This document shows positions 51,445 to 63,716 of a stretch of 64,000 nt of DNA, in pieces. Origin of the DNA: Deinococcus sp. QL22 (GTDB lineage Bacteria > Deinococcota > Deinococci > Deinococcales > Deinococcaceae); NCBI RefSeq assembly GCF_023370075.1, contig NZ_CP097149.1, forward strand, positions 1,920,001-1,984,000, in the 5' to 3' direction. The position numbers and the translations under genes are program-made. Position 1 is the stretch's first letter, and the number at the start of each line of letters is the position of its first letter. Below the pieces are notes generated by a model. The model saw only the letters and a program-made list of their open reading frames with translations. It was not told where the DNA came from and made no database searches.

Positions 51445-53117
51445 CTGCGCTACTCTTGACCCCTACCGTGCAGGGCGACTGGTTTGTGCGTGCCCGCGAA
51501 CTGGCGCTGCTGCTGACCAGTTGGCCCAGCGTGACCGGACAACCTGGAGAAACGGCTTTTGCAGGCTTGCTGGAAGCCGAGCTGAGGCGCTGGCCCATTT
51601 TTGCCGCCCACCCAGAGAACGTGTGGCTGGGCCGCGCCCGTTCCGGTCATGACGCCTGGAACGTGTACGCACTGGTAGAGGGCCATGGCACGCAGACTGT
51701 GTTGCTGGCAGGCCATTACGACACGGTCAGCACCGACGATTACGGCGCGTGGCAACCGCTGGCCGGAGAAGCCGAGGCGCTGCAGGAGGCCATGTGCCAC
51801 ACCCTGGAAACCCAATCGGTGAGCCGGGGCCTGGAGGCGTCGGAACGGTTGGCTCTCGCTGATCTTCAATCTGGTGAATTCCTGCCGGGACGCGGCCTGC
51901 TGGACATGAAAGGTGGCTTGGCGGCGGGGCTGGCTGTGTTGGAACACTACAGCCAACTGCCCCCAGAGCAGCGGCCCGGCAACTTGCTCTTTGTAACGAC
52001 TCCTGACGAAGAAGGCCGTTCCAGCGGAGCGCGGGCGGTGGCCCATGACCTGCCCGACATTGCCGTACGACGCAACCTGAAACTCGTTGCGGGCCTGAAT
52101 CTGGACGCCACCGCCGATGTGGGAGACGGCTCGGAGGGACGGGCGGCGTACCTCGGCACGGTGGGTAAAGTGCTGCTGTCGGCGCTGGTGGTGGGCTGTC
52201 CCACTCACGCCGCCTATCCCTTCGACGGCGTGAGTGCCAGCCTGATGACCGCTGAATTGCTGCGCCGTGTGGAAGCCAACCCGGAACTGGCCGACCGCTC
52301 GGAATTGGGCGAGGCCGCCGCGCCCGCGTGCCTGGAGTTACGCGACAGCCGCACCCAGTACGACGTAACCACGCCCGCCTGGGTCTGGTGCGCCTTCAAT
52401 GTGCTGACCGTTCAGCGCCAGCCCAGTGAGGTTCTGGCCCTGTTCCGCAGCCTTGCCGAAGAAGTGGCGGCCTCGGCACAGGCCGAATTTGCACGGCGGG
52501 CAGCGGGAGCGGGCAGTCTGAACGCCCCGCGCCTGATGGTGCAGCACCCCAAAGTGCTGACTTACGGCGAATTGCGTGCGTTGGCCGACGCCAGAGTCGG
52601 AGCAGACGCCGTGCAAGTGCGGATCGAATCTACTCTGTCTGGCCCTGACCCCCTGCGGGCCAGCCGTGAAATTACAGTGGCGCTGATGGGCCTTGCCGGG
52701 CTGGACGGCCCGGCGATCATTCTCGGATTCGGGGCGCTGCACTACCCGCATACTCATCTGGGCGACCATGCCGCTGACACTGCACTGAAGGCGGCCATCG
52801 TGCGGCACGCACAGGACTTGGAACAGGAAACCGGCCTGACTCTTCGGGTACGCGGCCACTTCGCCGGAATCTCCGACATGAGCTTTTTGGGACAGGCCGC
52901 CAACTTGCCCGAACAGGATTGCCTGCGGGGGCACACGCCGCATCCGGCCCACGTCGACCCCGTCCCAGCTGACGCCTTAGAGTTTCCCATCGTCAATATT
53001 GGCCCCTGGGGACGCGATTATCACCAGCGGTTAGAGCGGATTCACGCGCCGTACAGCTTTCAAACCGTGCCGGAACTGCTGTGGCGCGTGATGCAGGACG
53101 TTTGGCAAGCGGGATGA
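51441..53117 (+). CDS. M20-family peptidase, RocB-like
   Basis: A zinc metallopeptidase-fold protein of 558 residues, larger than most M20 enzymes and similar in outline to RocB (named for arginine utilisation in Bacillus). Metal-ligand motifs are LLAGHYDTVSTDD (His, Asp), RGLLDMKGGLAAG and TTPDEEGRSSGA. A long central domain and LHYPHTHLGDHAAD lie in the second half. The natural substrate is unknown. It separates adk from infA, which are neighbours in most genomes. The ATG at 51441 is preferred; a GTG ten codons upstream remains possible. Confidence 0.85.
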   Translation: MTALLLTPTVQGDWFVRARELALLLTSWPSVTGQPGETAFAGLLEAELRRWPIFAAHPENVWLGRARSGHDAWNVYALVEGHGTQTVLLAGHYDTVSTDDYGAWQPLAGEAEALQEAMCHTLETQSVSRGLEASERLALADLQSGEFLPGRGLLDMKGGLAAGLAVLEHYSQLPPEQRPGNLLFVTTPDEEGRSSGARAVAHDLPDIAVRRNLKLVAGLNLDATADVGDGSEGRAAYLGTVGKVLLSALVVGCPTHAAYPFDGVSASLMTAELLRRVEANPELADRSELGEAAAPACLELRDSRTQYDVTTPAWVWCAFNVLTVQRQPSEVLALFRSLAEEVAASAQAEFARRAAGAGSLNAPRLMVQHPKVLTYGELRALADARVGADAVQVRIESTLSGPDPLRASREITVALMGLAGLDGPAIILGFGALHYPHTHLGDHAADTALKAAIVRHAQDLEQETGLTLRVRGHFAGISDMSFLGQAANLPEQDCLRGHTPHPAHVDPVPADALEFPIVNIGPWGRDYHQRLERIHAPYSFQTVPELLWRVMQDVWQAG

Positions 53118-53261
53118 CCTTGGTTCTCTGATGCTGGGCGCGTGGATGTCCGTTTGGTTTGGACACCCCCATGCCGCTTCACTTTAACCTTCCTTCACTC
53201 TTGCCCCTTGCGCCTACCTGTGATACCTTTACGTTTGGCTTGCATCAAGCCTGGAGGTTGC

Positions 53262-53519
53262 GTGGCAAGACGAAAAATGCCGGAACAGCGGGAAAAGCGT
53301 AAGAAGGAAGAGTCCGATACCGTTCGGGCTGAGGGCGTCGTGGAGGAGGCTTTGCCGAACACCACGTTCCGCGTGAAGCTGGACACTGGACATGACCTGC
53401 TGGCGTACATCAGCGGCAAAATGCGAATTCACTACATCCGTATTTTGCCCGGAGACCGTGTGGTTCTGGAAATCAGCCCCTACGACACCAGCCGTGGGCG
53501 CATCGTCTACCGCAAATAA
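53262..53519 (+). CDS. infA: Translation initiation factor IF-1
   Basis: Binds the 30S A-site during initiation. The 85-residue protein has the S1-type OB fold ([49 protein letters not shown]). It has a basic extension ([17 protein letters not shown]) of about 15 residues compared with the 72-residue E. coli form. GGAGGT 6-7 bases before the GTG decides this start; the ATG five codons later is the alternative. Confidence 0.93.
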   Translation: MARRKMPEQREKRKKEESDTVRAEGVVEEALPNTTFRVKLDTGHDLLAYISGKMRIHYIRILPGDRVVLEISPYDTSRGRIVYRK

Positions 53520-53853
<334 letters not shown>

Positions 53854-53854
<1 letters not shown>

Positions 53855-54234
53855 TGGCCCGTATTGCAGGCGTCGACCTTCCCCGCGAAAAGCGGATCGA
53901 AATCGGTCTGACCTACATCTACGGCATCGGCCTGACCCGTGCCAAGGAAGTCCTGGCGCGTACCGGAATCAGCCCCGATACCCGCGTCAAGAACCTGACC
54001 GAAGCCGAGCAGTCCACCCTGCGTGAAGCCGTCGAGAAGACCTACAAGGTCGAAGGCGATCTCCGCAGCGAAGTTGGCCAGAACATCAAGCGCCTGATGG
54101 ATATCGGCGCTTACCGTGGTCTGCGTCACCGCCGTGGGTTGCCCGTGCGCGGCCAGCGCACCAAGACGAATGCCCGTACCCGGAAGGGGCCGCGCAAGAC
54201 CGTCGCCGGTAAGAAGAAAGCGGCGAGGAAGTAA
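53854..54234 (+). CDS. rpsM: 30S ribosomal protein S13
   Basis: Head protein bridging to the 50S subunit and touching P-site tRNA. The 126-residue sequence begins [20 protein letters not shown] and has [20 protein letters not shown]. The C-terminal tail is Lys/Arg-rich. The ATG overlaps the rpmJ stop; rpsK follows after 6 bases. Confidence 0.97.
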
Positions 54235-54240
54235 TAAGCC

Positions 54241-54636
54241 ATGGCAAAATCAACCAAAGGCAAGACCCCCCGCCGCGCGCGCCGCAACATCAGCGCAGGC
54301 CGCGCCTATGTTCACGCGAGCTACAACAACACCATCGTTACCATCACCGATCTTGAAGGCAACAGCGTTGCCTGGTCGAGTGGCGGCACGATTGGTTACA
54401 AGGGCAGCAAGAAGGGCACGCCCTACGCTGCCCAGCTTGCCGCCGCCGACGCCGTGAAGAAGGCCCAACAGACCTTCGGCATGAACATCGTCGACGTGAT
54501 CGTGCGTGGCAGCGGCTCTGGCCGTGAACAGGCCATCCGCGCTATACAGGCCAGCGGCATCGAAGTGAAGTCCATCATGGACGACACCCCCGTGCCTCAC
54601 AACGGCTGCCGCCCCAAGAAAAAGCACCGCGCTTAA
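54241..54636 (+). CDS. rpsK: 30S ribosomal protein S11
   Basis: Platform protein lining the E-site mRNA path. The 131-residue sequence has [20 protein letters not shown] and the C-terminal [18 protein letters not shown], the near-invariant family end. A 150-base gap follows before rpsD. Confidence 0.97.
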   Translation: MAKSTKGKTPRRARRNISAGRAYVHASYNNTIVTITDLEGNSVAWSSGGTIGYKGSKKGTPYAAQLAAADAVKKAQQTFGMNIVDVIVRGSGSGREQAIRAIQASGIEVKSIMDDTPVPHNGCRPKKKHRA

Positions 54637-54786
54637 AGCACACGCGCGCGCCCACCTGCCCCGTTTCCGCTGTGCCCGGGCACCCAACGCTCAGGCACTC
54701 GAGCCGCACCACCGGCAAGGAAACGGGCACCAGAGGGCCGCAGACCCGGTCAGTTTTAAAGGCTTGACCGCTAAGGAGTTCGTAAC

Positions 54787-55404
<618 letters not shown>

Positions 55405-55417
55405 CACGGAGGCCCCA

Positions 55418-56419
55418 GTGGATCAGAAGCGCCCTCAACTCAAAGCCCGCGTGGACGGCGATTACGGCGAATTTGTCCTAGAGCCGCTCACGCGCGGTTA
55501 CGGCGTCACCATCGGGAATCCTGTCCGCCGCATCTTGATGTCTTCGATCCCCGGTACTGCTGTCACCAGCGTGTACATCGAAGACGTCCTCCACGAATTC
55601 AGCACCATCCCTGGCGTCAAAGAAGACGTCATTCAGTTGATTCTGAATCTCAAGGAAATGGTCGTGCGTTTTCATGCCCCCGGCCCCAAAACCCTGACGC
55701 TGCGTGCGCAGGGTGAAGGGATCGTGCGGGCCAGCGCCTTCGAGGTTCCGAGCGACGCCGAAATCGTCAACCCTGACCTGCACATCGCGACCCTTGCCGA
55801 AGACGGCAAGCTGGTGATGGAAGTGCGCGTGGAGGAAGGCGAAGGCTACGTGCCTGCCGACAAGCACGCCACCAAAGACCGCATCAACTCCATTCCCGTT
55901 GACGCGATGTTCTCTCCGGTGCGCCGTGTGGCCTACCACGTGGAAAATACCCGCGTGGGACAGCAGACCGACCTTGACCGCTTGATTATTCGGATTTGGA
56001 CGGACGGCAGCACGACCCCTCAGGAATCGCTCGACAAAGCTGTTGAGATTCTGCGTGATGAACTGACGGTATTCGGCAACGTCGAAACCCTTCCTGCCCT
56101 CGCGCCGGAAGTGCAGACGCCTATTTACACGCCTGCCGCGCCCAGTGCGCCCAGCGTGTATGACCTGCCCCGTCAGCCTGAACTCAGCATCAACCCTCAG
56201 CCTTACCCCGCCGATCTCGACACGCCCCGCGTGACCCTCGAAGGCCTCGGTCTCACCACCCGCGTCCTGCACTCTTTGAAAGAAGAAGGCATCGACAGTG
56301 TGGACGCCCTGTGCGCCCTCTCCGACCGCGACTTGAAAAAGGTTCCCGGCATCGGCGAACGCAGCCTCGACGAGATCAAGCAGCAACTTGCCCAGTTTGG
56401 CCTCGCACTCCGAGACTGA
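55418..56419 (+). CDS. rpoA: RNA polymerase alpha subunit
   Basis: Dimerises to seed RNA polymerase assembly; the C-terminal domain contacts UP elements and activators. The 333-residue protein starts at GTG (55418) after GGAGG. N-terminal domain: YGEFVLEPLTRGYGVTIGNP and NPVRRILMSSIPGTAVT. C-terminal domain: LHSLKEEGIDSVDALCALSD and PGIGERSLDEIKQQL with the helix-hairpin-helix. A Pro-rich linker (residues about 235-265) joins them. Confidence 0.97.
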   Translation: MDQKRPQLKARVDGDYGEFVLEPLTRGYGVTIGNPVRRILMSSIPGTAVTSVYIEDVLHEFSTIPGVKEDVIQLILNLKEMVVRFHAPGPKTLTLRAQGEGIVRASAFEVPSDAEIVNPDLHIATLAEDGKLVMEVRVEEGEGYVPADKHATKDRINSIPVDAMFSPVRRVAYHVENTRVGQQTDLDRLIIRIWTDGSTTPQESLDKAVEILRDELTVFGNVETLPALAPEVQTPIYTPAAPSAPSVYDLPRQPELSINPQPYPADLDTPRVTLEGLGLTTRVLHSLKEEGIDSVDALCALSDRDLKKVPGIGERSLDEIKQQLAQFGLALRD

Positions 56420-56473
56420 CTTCTTACTAGACTTTTTTCTAGGCGGTCACGCCTATTTTCAAGGAGAATCCCC

Positions 56474-56824
56474 ATGCGTCACGGTAAAAGTGGCCGCAAG
56501 CTCAACCGCAACAGCAGTTCTCGTACCGCTTTGGCCCGCGCCCAAGCCACGGCACTGCTGCGCGAGGGCCGTATCCAGACGACCCTCACGAAAGCCAAAG
56601 AGCTTCGTCCTTTCGTAGAGAAGCTGATCACCACCGCCAAAGGTGGCGACCTGCACGCCCGCCGTCTGGTGGCCCGCGATATTCACGACAACGTCGTGGT
56701 TCGCAAAGTCATGGATGAAGTGGCTCCCAAGTACGCCGAGCGTCCCGGCGGCTACACGCGCATCCTCCGCATCGGCACCCGCCGGGGCGACGGTGTGACG
56801 ATGGCCCTGATCGAACTCGTCTAA
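56474..56824 (+). CDS. rplQ: 50S ribosomal protein L17
   Basis: Lies near the exit tunnel. The 116-residue sequence begins [20 protein letters not shown] and has [28 protein letters not shown] precedes the ATG. Last gene of the ribosomal super-cluster; a strong terminator follows. Confidence 0.97.
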   Translation: MRHGKSGRKLNRNSSSRTALARAQATALLREGRIQTTLTKAKELRPFVEKLITTAKGGDLHARRLVARDIHDNVVVRKVMDEVAPKYAERPGGYTRILRIGTRRGDGVTMALIELV

Positions 56825-56853
56825 ACCCCTATTCAGTTCAATACTGACAAACG

Positions 56854-56883
56854 CTCCCCGCCCTGTGCGGGGGGTTTTTGTTT
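56854..56883 (+). terminator. rplQ/alpha operon terminator
   Basis: CTCCCCGC (56854-56861) and GCGGGGGG (56867-56874) pair with a 5-base loop, followed by TTTTTGTTT. Strong intrinsic terminator. Confidence 0.88.
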
Positions 56884-56924
56884 CGGCCTGAATTTATTTT
56901 GTCTGCCTCTGCTACCCTTTCCCC

Positions 56925-57497
56925 ATGACCCCAACCCTGATTATCGTTCCCGGCCTTGGCGACAGTGGGCCGCAGCACTGGCAAACGCTGTGGGAAACCA
57001 AATTCGGCGCGGCCCGCGTGGTGCAGGACGACTGGGAAGACCCCACGCCCGCAGGTTGGTCAGCGCGGTTGCAAGAAGCCATCGACGCCACTCCCGGCGA
57101 ACTGGTGCTGGCTGGCCACTCCTGCGGCGTGCTGACCATTGTACATTGGGCGCACCTGTACGGTGGGCATGAGCGGGTGCGCGGGGCGCTGTTGGTGGCT
57201 CCCACCGATGCGGAACAACCCGGAATGCTAGAAGCCGACCCGGTGGTGTGCCAGATGGCTCCGGTGCCGATGCAGCCGCTGCCCTTCCCAGCGCTGATTA
57301 TTGCCAGCGAGAATGACCCGTATGTGACCCTAGACCGTGCGACCGCCTTTGCAGAAGCGTGGGAAGCCGACTTGGTGTCGGCGGGCGAGGCAGGCCATAT
57401 CAACGAAAATAGTGGGCACGGCGAATGGGAAGAGGGGGAGATTTTGCTGGGGGAAGCTCTGCACGCGTGGACACCGCCGGATGTGGTGCGGTTCTGA
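56925..57497 (+). CDS. Alpha/beta hydrolase of the RBBP9/YdeN family
   Basis: A 190-residue serine hydrolase. IIVPGLGDSGPQHWQTLWE opens the fold, the nucleophile is S66 in AGHSCG, IASENDPYV carries the acid, and EAGHINENSGHGEWEEG carries the histidine. The GxSxG is intact, so it should be active, but substrates of this family are mostly unknown. TACCCT lies 6 bases before the ATG with no ribosome binding site, as in other leaderless genes here. Confidence 0.9.
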   Translation: MTPTLIIVPGLGDSGPQHWQTLWETKFGAARVVQDDWEDPTPAGWSARLQEAIDATPGELVLAGHSCGVLTIVHWAHLYGGHERVRGALLVAPTDAEQPGMLEADPVVCQMAPVPMQPLPFPALIIASENDPYVTLDRATAFAEAWEADLVSAGEAGHINENSGHGEWEEGEILLGEALHAWTPPDVVRF

Positions 57498-57505
57498 GTG
57501 GGCGG

Positions 57506-57612
57506 GTCTAAGGGCCTAGGGGTGGTTCGTGAAACCTGGCGTTTGCTGCTGCTGCGCGGCTTTAGCTCTGGCTCTCGCTGTTCTTAGTCCCTTAGACGCT
57601 CGACCCTTAGAC
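57506..57612. repeat. Dispersed intergenic repeat with GTCTAAGGG ends (copy 2)
   Basis: A 107-bp stretch starting GTCTAAGGG and ending CCCTTAGAC, a perfect 9-bp terminal inverted repeat. CTCGACCCTTAGAC at its right end is identical to the right end of the copy at 16585-16680, and CTTAG-CCCTTAGAC forms a second, internal copy of the end motif. The middle differs between copies. No coding capacity. Confidence 0.55.
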
Positions 57613-57635
57613 AAAGCCCGTCACACTCAGCCCAA

Positions 57636-57662
57636 CAAAAACCGCCCCCAACACGGAGGCGG
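57636..57662 (-). terminator. Thioredoxin gene terminator
   Basis: On the minus strand CCGCCTCC (57662-57655) pairs with GGGGGCGG (57649-57642), loop GTGTT, followed by TTTTTG. It lies 20 bases after the thioredoxin stop. Confidence 0.8.
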
Positions 57663-57680
57663 CTTCTGTAAAGGTTGGCT

Positions 57681-58040
<360 letters not shown>

Positions 58041-58150
58041 AAAGTAAAGTATACGCCTGAGCCTACTGGGCAGATAGGCAGCAAATGGGGGTGACCTAAC
58101 GCATCGTTCATGGCCGCGTCATACGCTGTCATCGGCCTTACTGTTGGGGG

Positions 58151-58510
58151 ATGGCAGTATCAGATTCACAGGCGTCGGATTCAGAAGCTTGGCAAGAAGG
58201 CGTCCGGCTGTTTAATGCAGGCCACTGGTGGGAAGCGCACGAGGCGTGGGAAGGCGTGTGGCTGCGGGCGACGGGCAACGAGCGGGCCTGCCTGTCGGCC
58301 CTGATTTTGCTGGCCGCGGCCCTGCACAAACGCTGGCAGCACGGCAGCCTGGCGCACCGAAATTTTGCCAAGGCAGAACTGTATCTGGACGCCTTGCCCG
58401 CCGAGTATGCGGGGATTGATTTGGCTGGTTTGCGGGCCGACGTGTGGGCGGCCCTGAATGCAGTTGGCGTAGAACAGGCGCGGCCCCAAGTCCTGCGGCA
58501 CGGAGGCTGA
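58151..58510 (+). CDS. DUF309 domain protein
   Basis: A 119-residue helical protein. The family hallmark is FNAGHWWEAHEAWEGVWLRA (residues about 21-40), with His and Glu residues that may bind a metal, followed by SALILLAAALHKRWQ. Function is unknown across the family. TACTGT lies 6 bases before the ATG (leaderless pattern). Confidence 0.88.
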   Translation: MAVSDSQASDSEAWQEGVRLFNAGHWWEAHEAWEGVWLRATGNERACLSALILLAAALHKRWQHGSLAHRNFAKAELYLDALPAEYAGIDLAGLRADVWAALNAVGVEQARPQVLRHGG

Positions 58511-58656
58511 CCCTCTGGCCTGCCGTTCTTTTGTCCGGTGCGTTATCCTAACGGCAACGCGCCGAAGCTCAATTCTCTTTTTATCCCAATGTTGTAAGCT
58601 TGAAGGCCGATTCAGTACCACCTATCAGCACGATCTATTCGATGGAGGCACGACCA

Positions 58657-59254
<598 letters not shown>

Positions 59255-59271
<17 letters not shown>

Positions 59272-60295
59272 AGCAGAGGCTCCTCGCCCGGATTCTGCCC
59301 TGCCCATGGCACTGGACGCGGTGGGAGGCGACTTTGGTGCGCTACCGAATGTAGAAGGCGCGGTGTTGGCCGCCCGCGCTGGCGTGTCGGTGCTGCTGGT
59401 CGGTGACCGCGTGAAGCTGCACGCTGAGTTGGGCAAGTACGCCGGAAGCTCGGGCCTGCCTCTGGAAGTGGTCGACGCCGCCGACGTGATCGGCATGGAC
59501 GAACACGCCAGCGATGTGCGGAGCCGCACCGAAGCCAGCATCAACGTGTGTACCCGCCTCGTGAAGGAGGGCAAGGCCGCCGCTGCCGTCAGCATGGGCC
59601 ACAGCGGGGCCACGATGGCGAGCGCCCTGCTGACTCTGGGCCGCATCAAGGGCGTAGATCGGCCCGCCATCCTGACCCATCTGCCTGCCAAATCGGGCTT
59701 TACGACCCTGCTGGATGCTGGAGCCAACGCCGACGTAAAAGCGCAGTATCTGGCGCAGTGGGCGCGCCTTGCCAGCGTGTATCTACGCGTCGTAGAAGAT
59801 AAGGAAAACCCCACGGTGGGCCTCCTCAGCATTGGCGAGGAGGATCACAAGGGCAGTGCCTTGGTGCTGGAAACCCACGCCCTGCTGCGCGATATGCACG
59901 GCAAAACGCTGAACTTTCACGGCAATATCGAGGGCCGCGACATTTTTCTGGGCACCACCGATATTGTCGTCACCGATGGATTTACCGGAAACGTGGTGCT
60001 GAAACTGGCCGAGGGAGAAGCCAAAGTGCTGTTCGGCTGGGTGCGCGAGGCGTTGGGCAGCACGCTGAAAAGCAAGGTGGGCGGCCTGCTCGTGCGCGGC
60101 GCACTGCGGGGCCTGGCCGAGCGCATGGATCCCAGCACCTACGGGGCCAGCATTCTGGTGGGCGTGCGCGGGTTGGCCTTTATCGGGCACGGCAGCGCCG
60201 ACGCCAGAGCCGTTAAAAATGCACTGCTGCGGGCGGCCCGTGCCCACGAAGCCCAATTGATTCCCAAGCTGGAAGCGGCCTTTGCACAGAAATAG
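59255..60295 (+). CDS. plsX: Phosphate acyltransferase PlsX
   Basis: Converts acyl-ACP to acyl-phosphate, the first committed step of phospholipid synthesis in most bacteria, thus drawing on the fab cluster at 17-22 kb. The 346-residue protein has the ALDAVGGDFGALPNVEGA signature starting near residue 19. GHSGATMASALLTLGRI and DGFTGNVVLKLAEG are conserved. An N-terminal extension of about 15 residues precedes the usual start; an ATG two codons later is possible. It overlaps the NYN gene, not the common rpmF. Confidence 0.94.
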
Positions 60296-60351
60296 GCTCC
60301 TTTGCCCGGATTTGGCCGCTCCTGCTCACTGACTTATGAAAGATTAGACGA

Positions 60352-61533
60352 ATGCTGGACACCTTAGTCTTTCAATTGTCTAAGCCGCAAGTATGGCTGG
60401 GGCTGGCGCTCACGGCGGTCACCGCCTACGCCCTGTACCGCTTTGGCCGGACGCTTCTGCGCGGCTTGGAAGCGCACGTCAATCGCCGCCTGATCATGGC
60501 CCTGAAATGGCTGTGGCTGCTGACCTGCACGGTAGGCTGGCTGGCGGTGGCCACCCATGTGGCGTACCTGCCATCCGTGCCGTTCCTGTTCGATTTGGGG
60601 CAAGACATCGTGGCTGGATTCCGCAACAGCGCGGGGAAGGCGGTCGTTATCGTCGCGCTGGCCCTGATCGCTTGGAACCTGATCGGCAGTGTGGCTGGGC
60701 GCATCGTGGCCGAGGAGGAATTCAACCGCCGCAGCGTGCGTGTTCAGACCCTGAAGGGCGTGGTAGAAAGCTCGCTGAAGGCTGTGGTGGTCGTCATCGG
60801 CCTGATCGCGGGCTTGGAAACCTTGGGTGTGAATGCCACCAGCCTTCTGGCGGGCGTGTCGGTGCTGGGGTTGGCGGTGGGATTTGGTGCCCAGAGTCTG
60901 ATCAAAGACGTCTTCACCGGCTTTTTTATCTTGCTGGAAGACCAATACGGCGTGGGCGACGTGATCACGGTGAATACGGGCCTGTTGTCAGGCAACGTGG
61001 AGCGCCTGAATTTGCGTGTCACGGCACTCCGGGCGCTGGACGGCACGGTGCATATCATCCCCAACGGCCAAATTCTGACGGTCAGTGTGAGCAGCAAGGA
61101 TTGGAGCCGCGTGGTCGCCACCGTCAACGTCACTTATACGGCCAATATCAACGACGCCCTGCGCGTGCTGGAAGCCGTGAGCAACGAGATTTACGCTGAC
61201 CCTGAATGGAGTCCATTCTTCTTGGAAGCCCCGGAGATGCAGGGCGTGACCCAACTGGCCCCCGACAGCGTAACGTTGCGGGCGCTGTACAAGGTGCAGC
61301 CCAAAAGCCAATACGCGATTGGGCGCGAGTACAACCGCCGCATTAAAATTGCGATGGATCAGGCCGGAATAGAGATTCCTTTCCCGCAGCGCTCGCTGAA
61401 CTTTGGCGGGTCGCCCATAGAAATCAAGATCACCCGCGACGATCTGGCCCCCGACCCGCGGGTCAGCCAAGACCGCACCCACACACCTGTGAAACCCAGC
61501 ACCACCCGTGACCCGGAAGACGACGAGAGTTGA
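60352..61533 (+). CDS. Small-conductance mechanosensitive channel (MscS family)
   Basis: A 393-residue inner-membrane protein of the MscS superfamily. Five hydrophobic segments precede the pore helix; SLLAGVSVLGLAVGFGAQSLIKDVFTGFFILLE (around residues 163-195, core AVGFGAQSLIKD) is the TM3/pore signature. The beta domain has YGVGDVITV and GTVHIIPNGQILTVSV, followed by the alpha-beta vestibule. The Pro/Asp-rich tail is likely disordered. It should release solutes on osmotic downshock. A strong terminator follows. Confidence 0.93.
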   Translation: MLDTLVFQLSKPQVWLGLALTAVTAYALYRFGRTLLRGLEAHVNRRLIMALKWLWLLTCTVGWLAVATHVAYLPSVPFLFDLGQDIVAGFRNSAGKAVVIVALALIAWNLIGSVAGRIVAEEEFNRRSVRVQTLKGVVESSLKAVVVVIGLIAGLETLGVNATSLLAGVSVLGLAVGFGAQSLIKDVFTGFFILLEDQYGVGDVITVNTGLLSGNVERLNLRVTALRALDGTVHIIPNGQILTVSVSSKDWSRVVATVNVTYTANINDALRVLEAVSNEIYADPEWSPFFLEAPEMQGVTQLAPDSVTLRALYKVQPKSQYAIGREYNRRIKIAMDQAGIEIPFPQRSLNFGGSPIEIKITRDDLAPDPRVSQDRTHTPVKPSTTRDPEDDES

Positions 61534-61556
61534 GCGATCTATCTCAGCAACAAAGA

Positions 61557-61600
61557 GGCTGCCGCGAGCGTTCAATTCTCGCGGCAGCCTTCTTTTTGTG
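61557..61600 (+). terminator. mscS terminator
   Basis: GGCTGCCGCGAG (61557-61568) and CTCGCGGCAGCC (61578-61589) form a perfect 12-bp stem with a 9-base loop, followed by TTCTTTTTG. It separates mscS from the converging ftsH gene and may stop both. Confidence 0.88.
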
Positions 61601-61613
61601 TTACAGACAGCGC

Positions 61614-63536
61614 CTAGGCGGGGAGGGGAGAACTGCCGCCCGCCAATGGTGGAGGCGTGGGCAAGTCGTCCAGCGTGCCGCCCGCCAGCAGGGTGCTGAA
61701 TTCCTCGCCACTGAGGGTTTCGCGCCGAATGAGGACGGTCACGATCTCATGGACGCCCGCCAGATGCTCCCGCACCAGGTCCAGCACACGTGCGTAGGCG
61801 GTATCGATCAGAGTTCGGACTTCCTCGTCTACAGCAAACGCGGTGGCTTCGCTGATGGGCATGGCCTGAGAGCCGCCGCCCAGAAAGTTGCCGTCGTCGG
61901 AGGCGAGGGCCACCTTGCCGATCCGGTCTGACATCCCCCATTCGGTGACCATGCGGCGGGCAATGTTGGTGGCCTGCTGAAAGTCGTTTTGCGCCCCAGT
62001 CGTGATCTCGCCATATACCACTTCTTCGGCGGCGCGGCCTGCCAGAGCGACGGCGATCATGTCTTCCAGCGCGTGCCGAGTCACGTGCAGGCGGTCATCG
62101 GCGTCGGGCATCATGTAGCCCGCAGCCCGGCCACGAGGAACAACGGTGAGTTTGGCGACTCGGTTGGCGTGGGGCAACAGTTGAGCGGCGAGGGCATGTC
62201 CAACTTCGTGGTAGGCCGTCACCTTGCGGTCTGCCTCTCTGACCACAAGACTGCGGCGTTCCGGCCCCATCAGCACCCGGTCACGCGCCTCGTCCACATC
62301 CCGCCCCGTAATCCGTGTCCGCCCTTCCCGTGCGGCGAGCAATGCCGCTTCATTGAGCAGGTTTTCGAGATCGGCTCCGACCATCCCCGCCGTTCTTCTG
62401 GCGACGAGGGCCAAATCCACGCTGGCATCCAAGGGCTTTTTCCGGGCATGAATTCGCAGCACCATCTCCCGCCCCCGCACATCCGGTGCGTCCACCACCA
62501 CTTGACGGTCAAAACGTCCGGGCCGAAGTAAGGCGGCGTCCAACACATCCGGTCTGTTGGTTGCCGCGAGAATAATGACTTCCTGTCCACTGCCGAAGCC
62601 GTCCATTTCGACGAGCAGTTGATTGAGCGTCTGTTCGCGTTCGTCATTCCCGCCTTGCAAACTCACGCCGCGTTTGCGTCCAACAGCGTCGATTTCGTCG
62701 ATGAACACGATGCAGGGCGCACTCTTCCTCGCCTGCTCGAACAGGTCACGGACACGGGCCGCACCGACGCCGACGAACATTTCAACGAAATCCGAACCGG
62801 AGATGGAGTAGTAGGGGACTTTGGCTTCGCCTGCGACAGCCTTAGCGAGTAGGGTCTTGCCGCTGCCGGGAGGGCCGACCAACAAGACGCCATGGGGAAT
62901 ACGTGCGCCGAGTTGGTGGTATCGCTCGGGGTGGCGCAGGAATTCGACGACTTCTTGCAGGTCTTGCTTGGCCTCGTCGCACCCGGCCACATCAGCAAAA
63001 GTCTGTTTGATCTGGCCCTCCGCGATCACTGCCGCTTTGGACTTCCCAAATTGACTCGCCGCGTTGCCGCCGCCCTGAGCGCCCCGCAGCGAGCGCCACA
63101 GCACCAGCAAAATTAGCCCGGTCAGGATCAGAGGCAGCACTTGCCCGATCCAGCCAAAGGGCGACCCACCCGGTGTGACGCGCAGGGGCACGCCCGCCGC
63201 CCGAATCCGTTTCAGGGTCACGGCGTCAGGCGGCACCACCACCGAACGGGGCCGCGAGGCATCAATAAAGGTGACGCTGGCATTTCCCGCACCGTCCAGC
63301 GTGACCTGTGCGACCTTGCCCGTCTTCAGGTCTTCAAAAAAGCGGTTGGTGGAGTAGCCGCCGCTGCTGGGTGGCCGCAGAGTGCTGGTGGTGGGTGGCA
63401 ACGCCTGATCTGCAGTCTGAGCAGAAGCTATTTGAGCAGAGGCCGTTTGGGCAGAAGCCGCGAGCGGGCCAGCCAGCAGCAGGGCAAACAGCAGCGGCGG
63501 AAACAACCGGGCAGGGCGGGCACGGGCGGGGGCCAT
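61614..63536 (-). CDS. ftsH: ATP-dependent zinc metalloprotease FtsH
   Basis: A membrane-anchored AAA+ protease. The 640 residues comprise an N-terminal hydrophobic segment (residues 10-28), an Ala/Gln/Thr-rich stretch, a small extracytoplasmic domain, a second membrane helix ([18 protein letters not shown], about 128-146), the AAA domain with GPPGSGKT (K227), IVFIDEID and the SRH region, and the zinc site HEVGH (H443, E444, H447). The repeated ASAQT units after the first helix are odd. TAGCAT lies 5 bases before the ATG. Deinococcus often has more than one FtsH. Confidence 0.94.
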   Translation of the reverse strand: MAPARARPARLFPPLLFALLLAGPLAASAQTASAQIASAQTADQALPPTTSTLRPPSSGGYSTNRFFEDLKTGKVAQVTLDGAGNASVTFIDASRPRSVVVPPDAVTLKRIRAAGVPLRVTPGGSPFGWIGQVLPLILTGLILLVLWRSLRGAQGGGNAASQFGKSKAAVIAEGQIKQTFADVAGCDEAKQDLQEVVEFLRHPERYHQLGARIPHGVLLVGPPGSGKTLLAKAVAGEAKVPYYSISGSDFVEMFVGVGAARVRDLFEQARKSAPCIVFIDEIDAVGRKRGVSLQGGNDEREQTLNQLLVEMDGFGSGQEVIILAATNRPDVLDAALLRPGRFDRQVVVDAPDVRGREMVLRIHARKKPLDASVDLALVARRTAGMVGADLENLLNEAALLAAREGRTRITGRDVDEARDRVLMGPERRSLVVREADRKVTAYHEVGHALAAQLLPHANRVAKLTVVPRGRAAGYMMPDADDRLHVTRHALEDMIAVALAGRAAEEVVYGEITTGAQNDFQQATNIARRMVTEWGMSDRIGKVALASDDGNFLGGGSQAMPISEATAFAVDEEVRTLIDTAYARVLDLVREHLAGVHEIVTVLIRRETLSGEEFSTLLAGGTLDDLPTPPPLAGGSSPLPA

Positions 63537-63716
63537 AGCCTATGCTACGCCGCCTTCCGCGCCCATATCCTATGAAAGCTGACCATTGCCCCAGCCCTCG
63601 CCCGGCCCCCTGTACCACGACCCCCCCCATCAAGCTGACCCATTTCTCCTGGTTTTCAGAGATGACATATTGGTCAGACTCAGATTCCTGTCAGGCTCGG
63701 CCAGTAGACTGCCCCT